Assembly (NCBI RefSeq): GCF_900182655.1
Contig: NZ_FXTC01000014.1
Coordinates: 1-64,000, forward strand
Direction: 5' to 3'
Length of the DNA stretch: 64,000 nt
Source of the DNA: Chryseobacterium rhizoplanae
Lineage (GTDB): Bacteria; Bacteroidota; Bacteroidia; Flavobacteriales; Weeksellaceae
Part shown: positions 1 to 10,100 of the stretch, in pieces
Numbering within the stretch: position 1 is the stretch's first letter
Layout: the number at the start of each line of letters is the position of its first letter
Notes under the pieces: generated by a model
Told to the model about the DNA's origin: nothing
Databases searched by the model: none
What the model saw: only the letters and a program-made list of their open reading frames with translations
Translations under genes and position numbers: made by a program

Positions 1-165
1 TCATCGTTCTATTGTCATCAGTATCAGAGATTATACATCATTGATCCCTCATCATTTATTATTTATTACTTATCACTTATCATTGATAACACATCTTTGT
101 CACTCCGCAGGAGTCTAAACAACCCGGGATTGTATTGTATCATTTTCCTCAACGAATGTCTTACC

Positions 166-260
166 AAATAATAAATTTTGGCTAAAGCCGGACAAAGACA
201 ATATTTGAGTAAACGGCTTCCTTCGACTACGCTCAGGATGACGGCCCGCTCCTATTGAAT
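166..260 (-). repeat. Dispersed intergenic repeat, copy A
   Basis: AATAATAAATTTTGGCTAAAGCC at the left and GGCCCGCTCCTATTGAAT at the right both occur, in reverse complement, at 28361-28436. The 50-60 bases between these ends differ between the copies, and here include a TTCGACTACGCTCAGGATGAC-like fragment. Conserved ends around a variable centre point to a dispersed intergenic element. Confidence 0.6.
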
Positions 261-364
261 AGGATAAAACTATTATTTATAATCTGAACCTCAGAAAAAC
301 GTAACGCGAATCCCGAATCCCGCAACTCATCATTCATAATTAATCGTTCATCATTCGTCTTACC

Positions 365-473
365 TAGCCCCGATAGGAATGGTTACCCCGCAGCTTGCGT
401 GGGAGAGTTGTGGGTTTGAGGGTAGGAAAGCGCTGGCGCGAGGAGTATGAATGGATAGCGGGAGAATGCTCCT
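365..473 (+). repeat. TAGCCCCGAT...GATAGCGGGA...GCTCCT intergenic element
   Basis: The block starts with TAGCCCCGATAGGAATGG and ends with GGATAGCGGGAGAATGCTCCT-like sequence. From memory, elements with these ends and a variable centre recur in intergenic regions of many flavobacterial genomes. The function is not known to me. It is noncoding in all frames and noticeably richer in G and C than the bases around it. Confidence 0.55.
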
Positions 474-675
474 GAAATATATGGAGGATTAATCAATTTA
501 TATAGCTCGAACTACAATAAAACTGATTATGCAGGGTGAGGAAATAACTGATATAACTATACATTCATTAATTTATCATCAACTTTATTCAAATACCCGG
601 GATTTTTGTTTTTTTAACTTGAAAATTGTGTAACTTAGTAATATCAAAATGATTACGAATCTAAAAATATATAGC

Positions 676-1842
676 ATGAAAAAACATTTATTCCCTCTAT
701 TTTTATTGTTATTCGGTGTGAATGCACAAGCACAGCAAGATTTCTTTGCGATTGCTGGAAAACAGACTCAGAGTATCACTTTCAATGATTTCCGTACCAT
801 TGATGCGGCTAATGGAACTTCCGGAGAGAAAATTTTTACGGCCGATTCTTCAGCGAAGGTATTTTCACAGACGAGAAGAGGCATTGTAGCTGAAGATAAA
901 AGCTCATACAGTAATTCTCAAGCCATAACGATGGCTGCACTAGCCTATGATCCTTCGAATAATAATCTGGTGTATATGCCTATGTTTTCGTCTAATATCT
1001 ATGTTTTAAATCCACAGACTAAGGAGATTACATTGGTAGAAAATACAGTTGCCAGAGTATCATCATGTGATATCAATTCTCATATTACAAGAATGGCAAC
1101 AGGCTATAATGGAAATGTTTACGCAGTAAATAATGCCGGAACACAGTTTTTGGAAATCAGTAAAAAAAGTGGACAATATACAGTAAATGATCTGGGGATT
1201 ATTAAAGATGATCCTTCTAACGGAAGAAATTCATTCACCACTATGGAAACTGGGTTTGGCGGAGATATGATAGCTGATGCAGATAATAATTTCTATGTCT
1301 TCGCAGCTTCAGGAAATGTTTTTAAGGTTCTGACAAAAGAGTTAAAAGCAAAGTTCGTTGGTAAAATTGCCGGAATTCCGGATAATTATTCTGTTAACGG
1401 ATCCGCTGTAAACGCTCAGGGTAAAGTGGTGATTGCAAGTGCAAAAGGAGCAGCCTTATATGAGGTAGATCTCTCAACTTTAGAGGCCAAACAGCTACCG
1501 GGAGAACAAGGGCTGCATATTTACGATCTGGCAAGCAAATATTTTGCGAACGATAAAGCTTCCAATATCAACGCTGTGGCAGCTAACCTGGATATTTACC
1601 CAACAAAGGTTGATGAGCATTATATTAACGTTCATACTAATAAGGATTTGAAAGGTACTATTAAACTGAATATCTTTGATATGTCAGGTAAAAATGTAAT
1701 GACTCAGGCTCTGTCTGTAAAAGACACTTCACTGGATGAGAAAGTATATCTTAAAGGATTGGTGAGTGGGGCTTATATAGTAAATATTACTGATGAATCC
1801 GGAAAAGCAATTTTCAATAAGAAGATTCTCGTAACAAGATAA
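676..1842 (+). CDS. Exported protein with type IX secretion sorting domain
   Basis: The ATG at 676 is chosen over an in-frame upstream start at 649 because it directly precedes a signal peptide (MKKHLFPLFLLLFGVNAQAQ, cleavage before QDFF), giving 388 residues. The middle (about 60-300) has short repeated beta-strand-like segments such as NNNLVYMP and GNVYAVNN, reminiscent of a beta-propeller, but I do not recognise the family. Roughly the last 80 residues (from NLDIYP, through IKLNIFDMSGK, to GAYIVNI and a basic KKILVTR end) form a type A T9SS C-terminal domain, so the protein is expected to cross the outer membrane. No known partner lies beside it, and a strong terminator follows. The cargo function is unknown. 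Confidence 0.85.
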   Translation: MKKHLFPLFLLLFGVNAQAQQDFFAIAGKQTQSITFNDFRTIDAANGTSGEKIFTADSSAKVFSQTRRGIVAEDKSSYSNSQAITMAALAYDPSNNNLVYMPMFSSNIYVLNPQTKEITLVENTVARVSSCDINSHITRMATGYNGNVYAVNNAGTQFLEISKKSGQYTVNDLGIIKDDPSNGRNSFTTMETGFGGDMIADADNNFYVFAASGNVFKVLTKELKAKFVGKIAGIPDNYSVNGSAVNAQGKVVIASAKGAALYEVDLSTLEAKQLPGEQGLHIYDLASKYFANDKASNINAVAANLDIYPTKVDEHYINVHTNKDLKGTIKLNIFDMSGKNVMTQALSVKDTSLDEKVYLKGLVSGAYIVNITDESGKAIFNKKILVTR

Positions 1843-1869
1843 TTACAAAATATCATTAAGAATATAAAG

Positions 1870-1900
1870 ACCTTTTCAAATCAGTTTGAGAAGGTTTTTT
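1870..1900 (+). terminator. Rho-independent terminator
   Basis: An 11-base stem ACCTTTTCAAA / TTTGAGAAGGT with a TCAG loop (one G-U pair) is followed by a T run. It closes the T9SS-protein gene. Confidence 0.85.
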
Positions 1901-1968
1901 AATGATTATTTGATATTCAATAAGTTTTATTTTTCGATATTATAATGTACTTTTATAAAAAAATATAG

Positions 1969-4620
1969 ATGAAACTATACTTTAATGTAGGATATATTGT
2001 AAAGGCTGGAGAAAGTTTGCAATTGGTCATTGGTGAAGAAGGAACTGCAGTACATATCCATACTATGTTTTATGCTGAGAATGGAGTTTGGAAATGTGAA
2101 GTTGACAATTTCTCCAAATCTATTTCTTACCAATATCGGGTAGTTAATGAAAAAGGCAATGTATTAAGAGAGGAATTTGTTCCGCATCATCTTAGTTTTC
2201 CTCATAATTATAAGGAGTTTATAGTTTTTGACGAATGGAATAACAAAAATTTTCCTGAAAACTATTTAAACAATAAAATCCTTTACAATAAGCTGCATGA
2301 TTTTGTTCCCGAAAAAATAACGGTTTTAAAAAAACATACCCATTTATTCCGAATAGAAGCCCCTATCTATAATCCGGATTGGAGAATTGTGCTTTTTGGA
2401 AGCACCGAATCCTTAGGAAACTGGAGTTACGAAAAAGTTATTCACCTGCATCAGACAGATTTTGGTATGTGGGAAGCTTCTGTTGAAATTCCGGAGGATG
2501 AATTGATCCAATTCAAATATTGTATTTACGATATCAAAGAAAACAGGGTCATTGATGTGGAAACCGGAGAAAACAGGTTTACGGTTGCTAATCCGTTAAG
2601 TGATGTTCTGCAGATTGTTTCCAATCATTATTTTAGATTCAAGGGATATCAGATGTATCATGATGCCGGCGTTGCTGTTCCCGTATTCTCTCTGAGAAGT
2701 GAAGATGGCTTCGGGGTAGGAGAGTTTGCGGATATTAAAAAATTAGCAGACTGGACAAAAGAGACGAATCTTGGTATTATTCAGATTCTTCCGATCAATG
2801 ATACAACAGCGAATTATTCCTGGACGGATTCTTATCCTTATGCAGCAGTATCTGTTTATGCTTTGCATCCACAATATATCTCTATAGAAAAGCTTGATTA
2901 TTCTTTACCGAAAGAATTAGTTGAAGTATATTTAGCTGAAAAAGAGAAGTTAAATGCTTTGGAGCTGATTGATTATGAAAAAATGATAGAAGGTAAGTGG
3001 AAATATCTTACCGCTGTTTTCTATGCGGAGAAAGATAAAATCTACAAAGACAAAAACTTCAAAAAATTCATCAAGGATAATGAATATTGGCTTGTTCCTT
3101 ATTCTGCATTCTGTGTATTGAGGGACAAATATAAGACACCTAATTTTAACGAGTGGAAAACCCACAAAAAATATATTGCAGGAAAAATCTTACAGTTTTT
3201 TACAACAAAAAGTAAAGATTATGATTCCTCTATGCTTCATGCATGGGTACAGTATCAATTGCATGTACAGTTGAAGGATGCTGTTGATTATGCCCATAAC
3301 CTGGGAATTTCGTTGAAGGGAGATCTTCCGATCGGAATTTACAGATATTCCGTAGAAGCCTGGACAGAGCCGGAATTATTCGGGATGGATTTTCAGGCAG
3401 GTGCACCCCCGGATCAATTTACTGAACTCGGACAAAACTGGGAATTCCCGACTTACAATTGGGAAGCCATGAAAGCAGATGATTACAGATGGTGGAAAAA
3501 CAGGTTTAAAGCACTGGAACAGTATTTCGATGCAATGAGGATTGATCACATTCTTGGTTTCTTCAGAATATGGAGAATGCCTGTTTCTGCCGTACAAGGG
3601 ATTTTAGGGTACTTTTATCCGGCTGTTCCTATAGTGGTGGAGGAATTTAAAGCCTGGCAGATTCCGTTTAATTTTGACAGGTATTGCAAGCCTTTTATCA
3701 ATAATCAGGTTTTATGGGACTATTTTGGAAAAGATAGCGGAAAAGCTCTTGAATTTATGAACCGTAATGTAGACGGAACCTATGCATTCAAAGAAGAGTT
3801 TGATACCCAGAGAAAACTGGCTGATTTCTTTAAGAAAAAATCATACGGTCCGCTTGAAGAACAACTGATCGCTCTGTGTGCCAATGTTTTGTTTTTACCA
3901 GAAGAGAGAAACGGGAAAACAGTTTATCACCCAAGATTCAATGTATACAATACAGAGTCTTACAAACATCTTTCCGAACTGGAGCAGAAAAATATTTATG
4001 ACCTGTATCACGATTATTTCTTCAGAAGACAGGATCACCTGTGGTCTGAAAAAGCAATGGAAAAGCTTCCCGTTATCCTGAATGCTACTAAAATGCTGAT
4101 CTGCGGAGAAGATCTGGGAATGGTTCCTGCATGTGTACCGGTTGTAATGGACGAATTGGCTATCATCGCTTTGAAAGTACAGCGAATGCCTTCTGAAAAT
4201 ATTCCGTTCTATAATCCTAAGCATGCCAACTATATGAATGTAGTGACTGCATCTTCACATGACAGCTCTACCTTGAGACAGTGGTGGAAAGAAGATCCTG
4301 CCCTTACCCAAAAATATTATAACCAGCAGCTGATACAGTATGGTAAAGCCCCAGCAGACTTGAGTCCTCACCTTGCAGAGATCATCATGAAGCAGCATTT
4401 ATACAACGAAGCTATGCTGGCTATTTTTCCGATTCAGGAGTTTCTGGCAACGGATGCTGCACTTACTAATAAGAACATTGATAATGAAAGAATTAATAAT
4501 CCTGCGGTTTTCCCACATTATTGGCGTTACAGAATGCATATAAAGCTGGAAGATCTTAAACAGCAAAAATCTTTCAATGAAAAGATAGCTTTTTGGATAA
4601 AAGACAGTGGCAGGATGTAA
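1969..4620 (+). CDS. malQ: 4-alpha-glucanotransferase with N-terminal CBM20 modules
   Basis: GH77 amylomaltase of 883 residues, which transfers alpha-1,4-glucan segments during maltodextrin or glycogen metabolism in the cytoplasm (no signal peptide). Residues 1 to about 110 and 120-220 look like two starch-binding CBM20-type beta-sandwiches; the second has the RIVLFGSTESLGNW signature. The catalytic part follows from about 230. The nucleophile is Asp526 in RIDH, the acid/base is Glu714 in CGEDLG, and the third acid is Asp765 in SSHDSSTLR. The long form with N-terminal CBM20 modules is usual for Bacteroidota. The gene is transcribed alone, between two terminators, so no glycogen operon is evident here. 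Confidence 0.95.
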   Translation: MKLYFNVGYIVKAGESLQLVIGEEGTAVHIHTMFYAENGVWKCEVDNFSKSISYQYRVVNEKGNVLREEFVPHHLSFPHNYKEFIVFDEWNNKNFPENYLNNKILYNKLHDFVPEKITVLKKHTHLFRIEAPIYNPDWRIVLFGSTESLGNWSYEKVIHLHQTDFGMWEASVEIPEDELIQFKYCIYDIKENRVIDVETGENRFTVANPLSDVLQIVSNHYFRFKGYQMYHDAGVAVPVFSLRSEDGFGVGEFADIKKLADWTKETNLGIIQILPINDTTANYSWTDSYPYAAVSVYALHPQYISIEKLDYSLPKELVEVYLAEKEKLNALELIDYEKMIEGKWKYLTAVFYAEKDKIYKDKNFKKFIKDNEYWLVPYSAFCVLRDKYKTPNFNEWKTHKKYIAGKILQFFTTKSKDYDSSMLHAWVQYQLHVQLKDAVDYAHNLGISLKGDLPIGIYRYSVEAWTEPELFGMDFQAGAPPDQFTELGQNWEFPTYNWEAMKADDYRWWKNRFKALEQYFDAMRIDHILGFFRIWRMPVSAVQGILGYFYPAVPIVVEEFKAWQIPFNFDRYCKPFINNQVLWDYFGKDSGKALEFMNRNVDGTYAFKEEFDTQRKLADFFKKKSYGPLEEQLIALCANVLFLPEERNGKTVYHPRFNVYNTESYKHLSELEQKNIYDLYHDYFFRRQDHLWSEKAMEKLPVILNATKMLICGEDLGMVPACVPVVMDELAIIALKVQRMPSENIPFYNPKHANYMNVVTASSHDSSTLRQWWKEDPALTQKYYNQQLIQYGKAPADLSPHLAEIIMKQHLYNEAMLAIFPIQEFLATDAALTNKNIDNERINNPAVFPHYWRYRMHIKLEDLKQQKSFNEKIAFWIKDSGRM

Positions 4621-4657
4621 ATTTAACATCTGATTATCAATTGGTTAAAAATAATTT

Positions 4658-4695
4658 AAAAGAAGTTTGATCTTATGATTTAACTTCTTTTTTTT
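4658..4695 (+). terminator. Rho-independent terminator
   Basis: The stem AAAAGAAGTT / AACTTCTTTT with a 14-base loop runs into eight T residues just after malQ. Confidence 0.8.
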
Positions 4696-4759
4696 ATTTG
4701 TATCAAAAAGATAGAATTAAGATATTCTGCTATATATTAACCAATTAACGACTATAGAG

Positions 4760-5761
4760 ATGAAAAAAATATTTTTAGGATTAGCTTTTGGGTTGGGCGT
4801 TTTGACGGCAGCTCAGCAGTATCCGAACAATGGTTGGGGTGATGACGGTTATTATCAGAATGGAGATGGCTATTACAGCGATGAAGATGACAGAAATTAT
4901 TTCCCTGACGATTATTATTACAATTATCCTCAGGACTATTATCCAAGTGATTATTATCAAAGCTATTATAACGACTACAGAGGAAGTATCATTAATATCG
5001 ACTGGAACGGATTTTTCGTACAGAACAGATTAAGCCGCTGGCAGGTAGACCAGATCATGAGACTTAATAATCTGTATGCAAGTTTTACAGCGTGGGATAA
5101 TTTCTACCGATATAATCCGGACAGATGGTACTATGACAGATTTTATGCACTGGAAAGAATTTTGGGACCAAGAGTATTTGTTGTTTTCCAAAATAATTAT
5201 TACAGAGGTTCAAGTCCTATTGTCTATTTCCAGAATTACAGAAGATCATATTATGGACCGAGATATACTGTAATGCCAAGATATAGAAATATCAATATCA
5301 ATATTTACAGAGTAGACAGATCAAGATTCCGTAGAATGGATAACCCTACTTTTGATATTGTCAGAAGAGACAACAGAGGGGGCAATGGTTTCAGAAATAC
5401 GAGAACCGAAAACTCAGGTGGTTTCCGTGATAATAATGGCGGCTTTAGAAGCAGTAATGGAGGAAATAGAGGAAACTCTGACAATAACGGTGGCTTCAGA
5501 AGTAATAATGGAGGATTCAGAGGGAATTCTGACAATGGAGGAACCCGGGGAAATTCCGATAATAACGGAGGATTCAGAACTAGTAACGGAGGTGGTTTCA
5601 GAGGAAACAGTGAAATGAGAAGAGAAGCTCCCAAAAGAGAAGATAACGGCGGATTCAGAGGAAATGGAGGAGGCTCCAGACAAAGATCTGAAAGTTCTGC
5701 TCCAAGCCAGCATAACCGTGGTAATAACGGAGGCTTTAGAGGCAGCTTAGTAAAGAATTAA
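4760..5761 (+). CDS. Exported Tyr/Asp-rich protein with GGFR repeats
   Basis: 333 residues of unknown function. A signal peptide (MKKIFLGLAFGLGVLTAAQ) is followed by an acidic, tyrosine-rich stretch (about 20-75, many DYY and DDYY motifs). A folded-looking central part (about 80-215) contains WQVDQIMRLNNLY and WYYDRFYALERILG. The C-terminal third is low-complexity Gly/Asn/Arg sequence built on GGFR(G/S)N units, repeated about ten times. The central part resembles small Bacteroidota envelope proteins of unknown function. The repeat tail is basic and probably disordered, and may bind anionic polymers or cell wall; that is only inference. Several long open frames on both strands within the repeat are by-products of its composition. 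Confidence 0.8.
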   Translation: MKKIFLGLAFGLGVLTAAQQYPNNGWGDDGYYQNGDGYYSDEDDRNYFPDDYYYNYPQDYYPSDYYQSYYNDYRGSIINIDWNGFFVQNRLSRWQVDQIMRLNNLYASFTAWDNFYRYNPDRWYYDRFYALERILGPRVFVVFQNNYYRGSSPIVYFQNYRRSYYGPRYTVMPRYRNININIYRVDRSRFRRMDNPTFDIVRRDNRGGNGFRNTRTENSGGFRDNNGGFRSSNGGNRGNSDNNGGFRSNNGGFRGNSDNGGTRGNSDNNGGFRTSNGGGFRGNSEMRREAPKREDNGGFRGNGGGSRQRSESSAPSQHNRGNNGGFRGSLVKN

Positions 5762-5789
5762 TTTTCATATATTATATTTAAGTGGTGTG

Positions 5790-5824
5790 AAGGGCAGGTT
5801 TTTATAATCTGTCCTTTTTTTTGT
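5790..5824 (+). terminator. Rho-independent terminator
   Basis: The stem AAGGGCAG / CTGTCCTT (one G-U pair) is followed by a run of eight to nine T residues. Confidence 0.8.
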
Positions 5825-5948
5825 TTGTTTACTAATTTATTTTAGTTAAAATTTAACATTATTTATGAATTTGTTAATTTAACTTATGTTTTAATTAATA
5901 ATCAAAAAGGTATAATAACAAAATAACAATTAATTAAATTTTAAAAAG

Positions 5949-6398
5949 ATGAAAAAATTAGTTTTAGCAATAGCATTTATCGGAATGGGAAGTTTTGCCA
6001 TGGCGCAACAGACTACAACTCCACAGGATAGACAGGCAAGAGCCGTAGAAATGAAGCAGAAAATGGAGCAGAAACAACAGGAACGTCTTGCAGAAATGCA
6101 AAAAGACCTTAATCTGAACCAGTCTCAGGTAGCTCAGATAAAAGACCTTCAGGAGAAAAGAAATGCAGAAAGGAAAGCCGAGTTTGAGAAAAATAAAGGA
6201 GACAGACAAGCTAAGATGCAGGAGATGATGGCCAAAAGAGCACAAATGGATGCTGACATGAAGAAAATTCTAAACCCTGAACAATATGATAAATGGCAGG
6301 CTGACAGAAAAGCAAAAGCAGAAAAAATGAAGATGGCAATGAAAGAAAGAAGAATGATGAAAAAGCCGATGAATACTGGAGCTGCTGACGTAAAATAA
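5949..6398 (+). CDS. Spy/CpxP-like periplasmic protein (DUF4890 type)
   Basis: 149 residues with a clear signal peptide (cleavage after AMAQ). The rest is one highly charged, Met-, Lys-, Gln- and Glu-rich alpha-helical region. Two segments, LNLNQSQVAQIKDL and LNPEQYDKW, resemble the LTxxQ motifs of Spy/CpxP periplasmic chaperones; the Bacteroidota versions are annotated as DUF4890. A role in envelope stress or periplasmic chaperoning is inferred from that resemblance. It is monocistronic with its own terminator. The upstream 190 bases are extremely AT-rich. Confidence 0.8.
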   Translation: MKKLVLAIAFIGMGSFAMAQQTTTPQDRQARAVEMKQKMEQKQQERLAEMQKDLNLNQSQVAQIKDLQEKRNAERKAEFEKNKGDRQAKMQEMMAKRAQMDADMKKILNPEQYDKWQADRKAKAEKMKMAMKERRMMKKPMNTGAADVK

Positions 6399-6428
6399 CA
6401 GCCTGTAATTTTAGTTTTTTAATGTGTT

Positions 6429-6455
6429 AAGGATGGATTTTTTTCCATCCTTTTT
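6429..6455 (+). terminator. Rho-independent terminator
   Basis: A perfect 9-base stem AAGGATGGA / TCCATCCTT with a T6 loop is followed by more T residues. Confidence 0.9.
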
Positions 6456-6476
6456 GTATTAATTTTCTTTAAAACT

Positions 6477-6507
6477 TTTGATTTCGGGCTTTTATTCCCT
6501 ATTTTTG
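6477..6507 (+). promoter_or_regulatory. Bacteroidota-type promoter of ferritin
   Basis: TTTG (6477-6480), 19 bases, then TATTTTTG (6500-6507): an exact match to the TTTG-N19-TAnnTTTG consensus. The start codon follows 18 bases later. This shows that the longer open frame beginning at 6478 cannot be the coding start. Confidence 0.85.
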
Positions 6508-6525
6508 ACTATAAATTTAATACTT

Positions 6526-7035
6526 ATGGTTAGCGAAAAAATTGCAAAATTAATCAACGAACAAATTGCCCACGAACAATACGCCGCTCAATATTATCTT
6601 TCAATGTCTGCATGGTTTTCCGGAAAAGATCTGGATGGAATTGCCAACTATTTCAGAGTACAGAGCAAAGAAGAATTAATGCACGCAGATAAAATGTTTG
6701 ATTATTTGAATGATGTAGGCGGGGAAATTATCATTGGAGAAATTCCAAAACCTCCACATGAGTTCGAAAATGCAACAGATATTTTTGAGAAAGCTTTGGC
6801 CCATGAGAAAATAGTAACTAAAAGTATTTTCAATATTGTAAAAAATGCAAACGATGAAGGAGATTTTGCAACAACGTCATTCCTGCAGTGGTTTATCAAC
6901 GAGCAGGTAGAAGAGGAAGCCAGCGCTTCTCAGTACGTAACGAAAATCAAAATGGTATGTGATAATCCATCAGCACTATACCTTTTTGACCAGGAATTGT
7001 CTCAGAGAGTATTTGTTCCTGCTACGACAGCTTAA
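6526..7035 (+). CDS. ftnA: Ferritin
   Basis: Non-haem ferritin of 169 residues that oxidises Fe(II) and stores iron in a 24-subunit cytoplasmic cage. With the ATG at 6526 as residue 1, the ligands fall exactly on E. coli FtnA numbering: Glu17, Glu50, His53, Glu94 and Gln127, plus Glu126, Glu129 and Glu130 of the third iron site. The upstream in-frame start at 6478 lies inside the promoter and is rejected. The gene stands alone with a consensus promoter and a shared terminator downstream. I see no Fur-box-like inverted repeat over the promoter. Confidence 0.96.
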   Translation: MVSEKIAKLINEQIAHEQYAAQYYLSMSAWFSGKDLDGIANYFRVQSKEELMHADKMFDYLNDVGGEIIIGEIPKPPHEFENATDIFEKALAHEKIVTKSIFNIVKNANDEGDFATTSFLQWFINEQVEEEASASQYVTKIKMVCDNPSALYLFDQELSQRVFVPATTA

Positions 7036-7056
7036 GACTTAAACTTCTTAAAATAT

Positions 7057-7090
7057 AAAACCGCTTTTCAATAGAATAGCGGTTTTTATT
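7057..7090. terminator. Bidirectional terminator between ftnA and the helicase gene
   Basis: The stem AAAACCGCT / AGCGGTTTT is flanked by A and T runs on both sides and lies between converging genes, so it can serve both strands. Confidence 0.8.
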
Positions 7091-7135
7091 TTTATCTGAA
7101 GATCTTTTAAAAAGAAAAATTGGGAATTGGAAAAT

Positions 7136-10100
7136 TTATAAATAAATAATCTGAGTTTTAAGAACCTTTTTACCCAGACGTTCAAGGATATTTTTATAAC
7201 CTTCCACCTGTGCCTCGTCCTTAGTTTTTTGTTCACCAGTTTTAAAATCAACAATGATATATCCTTCCTCACCCTTTAAAATACGGTCAGGCCTGAAGAT
7301 ATGACTTTCCCCGTTTTCTGAGATCATAATATCTTTCTCGTTGATCACTTCCCATTTTTCATCAAAGAATTCCGCATATGTTTTCACAATCTCCTCTAAA
7401 GTGAGCTGTATTTCATTTTTTTCCTCAAGCGTAATCTGTCCTTCCAGCGCGTAACCTTCCAGTACTTTTGAAATATCTTTTTCAGTATTGATTTTTGATA
7501 AAAGTTCATGAACAAATAACCCGATTCTTACTTTTTCATTCCGTACCTGGTAGTTTTTAGACGGTGTAGCAATCTTGATAGAAGTACTTTTTTCATTGAC
7601 ATTCTTGAGATCCTGAATATTCTGTGTTTTAAAAGATGAACTTTTATCTTTCGAATATTTTTTCAGCATTTCAGGATTCACTTCATACACATCAAACTCA
7701 TCAGCCTGTTCCGGATTTTTTGTTTGAAGGAATTCAAGAAGCTCAAGATTATTAGAGGTCTTATTGGCTTTCTGAAGATAGAAAAACAGCTGCTCAACAG
7801 GTCTGGTGGTCGCAACATACTGCAGACATAACCTGTCAATCATGTTTTTATAAGAGTTTTTACTGTTGAAAAACAGGATTTCCTCATCATAAACTTCCAG
7901 ATTTTTATTAAACTGATTGATGTTTACAGATTTTAAAGCTTCATTTTCATTTGTATCAAACCAGTTGGTAAATTCATTATCCCGGTTTTTGTTCATCATA
8001 GGAATAAAAACAATAGGGAACTCCAGCCCTTTAGACTTATGGATAGTCATGATCTGGATGGCATCAATGTTTTCCGAAGCCTGAATGGTGTAAGAAGAAG
8101 CTTCTTCATCCCAATATTTCAAAAATTCTTTCGTACTGGCACCCGCATTCTGGGTGAAGTTGAAAAGCATTTCCAGGAAGTTCAGTAAAAAGTCGGTCTC
8201 TTTTTTTTCAACAGAAAATTCGTTGATGTAATATTCTATGAAATTATACAGATTAAATCTTGGGAAATTATCCTGCTTAAGCTGCAGCGAATATTTCTGC
8301 TGAATAAACTGAAGTATTTCTTCATGGCCCTCAATATCCAGAATTTCTTTCATTTCCAAAGTGAAATCCGGCATATGAATTTTTCCCAATGTATTCAGAT
8401 GATACATCATCATGATCAGGCAATGCTTATTCTTAGGATTAAGTTCCCACCGCAGAAATTCAATAACAGCCTTTAACGTATTGGAAAGTTCCAGTGTAAG
8501 ACCTTTATCGGAAATTGTTTTAATATTTGTTTCCCCGCCTCGATATTGAACTTTTAAACTTCCCAGTTTTTGAGAGTAGCTGAAAATATCAAAATTTCCA
8601 CGACAGAGAATCGTAATGTCAGAAAACTTAAAGCCATTATCCAGACATTCCTGGATATCTTTCCGCATTCTTTCTGAAGTATCATTGTAAAACTCTTCAT
8701 TCGTAAGATTGTCGATCAGGTTCACCTTTACACGTCCGTCAAACTTTGATTTTGGACTTTGCTCAGCATCTTCCCCGAAAATATTTTTATGTTCTTCCAA
8801 AAGCCCTTCAGAATGGAAACGGTACAGCTCATTATTGAACTTCACAATATTTCTGGCACTTCTCCAGTTGTCCTTTAACACAAGAAGATCGGCTTCCTTC
8901 GGTGAAAATTCTTTTTTGTTGATAATATCCAGCATCAGTTTACTCTCTCCACCACGGAATCTGTAAATACTCTGCTTGGGATCTCCCACCAAAGTAAATG
9001 AAGTATACTCTGTAGAAACACTATGATCTCTCAGCGGAACAAAATTCTGCCACTGCAGCTCTGACGTGTCCTGGAACTCATCAAAGAAATAATGCTGAAA
9101 CTGCGCTCCTACCTTTTCGTAAATAAAAGCAGAAGGTTCATTTTTAAGATTTTCATTGATCAGGATATTAAATTTAGAAAGAAGAACAAGATCATTTTCC
9201 TCTTCAATTTTTTGAAGTTCATCCTGAATATCCTTATTTACCTTTAAAGGAAGAAGAGCAGACAAAACTTTCTCTTTCTTCTGGGTCTCGATGTACAGAA
9301 GAATAAGTTTCATTCTGTGATCAAGAAGTTGGTCAAGAATTTCGAAGATCTCAGATTCTTTATGCTTTGATTTTGAAGAGGCTCCCTTTCTGTAATTGTT
9401 GATAACAGACTCTTCCTGAGTGGTGGGAAAAGGAAACCCGGGTCTTTTCTGCTGGTAAAAATCTATAACCTTTGTAAAGAAACCTCCGATTCCGTTTTTA
9501 CCCTGAGCAAAATCTTCAATATCAATATTTCTGGATTTGAATAATTCAATAGAGCTGGCAGCAAGTTCTGCAGACTGTTTCTTATTGAGAACAATTTCTT
9601 TACGAAGTGTATTCTTGATCTTCTCATAATTGGCATCGTCAAAACTTTTGTTGCTTTTCAGATGCTCATAGTGAATATCCTTTACAAATTCTTTTGCCGA
9701 ATCATAAAGGTTTTTATTAAGATTAATTCTTTCATTATTTTCAAGACTATAATCTACATAATCCATGAAAGAATTGGAGATCGTTTCATTTTCCCCGATC
9801 TGGTCCAGCATTTTATCAACTGCTTCTATCAAAAAGGGTTCAGCTTCAATTTCAAGATTAAAATTTTTAGCCAGTCCCAGTTCATAAGAAAAGCTTCTTA
9901 CCAGCCTTGAATTAAAACGGTCAATAGTTCCGATATTCAATGTGGAATAATTGTGGAGAACATAATCCAATAATTTCTTAGAACGGTCATGAAGTTCATC
10001 AATCGTAATTTTTAACCCCTGTTCTTCAAAAGCTTTCTGGATATTTTTAAGATCCGTATTCTCAGCATAATCTTTAGCGGAGAAATTTCCCAGCCAGGAT

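Larger units (their letters stand above)
1..648. other. Gene-free intergenic block with dispersed repeats
   Basis: No convincing coding frame is visible. The block is a patchwork of AT-rich ATCATT/TTATCA-type simple sequence (1-100 and 325-360), a repeat shared with 28361-28436 (166-260), a TTCGACTACGCTCAGGATGAC-like fragment inside it, and the TAGCCCCGAT element (365-473), which is clearly richer in GC than its surroundings. The last 100 bases lead into the first gene. TAACTTAG near 632-639 is a one-mismatch version of the TAnnTTTG promoter element. Confidence 0.7.

Noticed and set aside
4830..5713. Several overlapping open frames on both strands within the GGFR-repeat gene
   Set aside because: They arise from the repetitive composition (poly-Leu/Pro/Ser or Met/Ile/Glu-rich products) and have no signal, promoter or family resemblance.
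5400..5730. Possible CRISPR-like direct repeats
   Set aside because: The repeats are short, imperfect, in one reading frame and encode GGFR units; there are no spacers and no cas genes.
6478..6525. Sixteen-residue N-terminal extension of ferritin
   Set aside because: The region is a consensus promoter, and the shorter protein matches FtnA numbering exactly.
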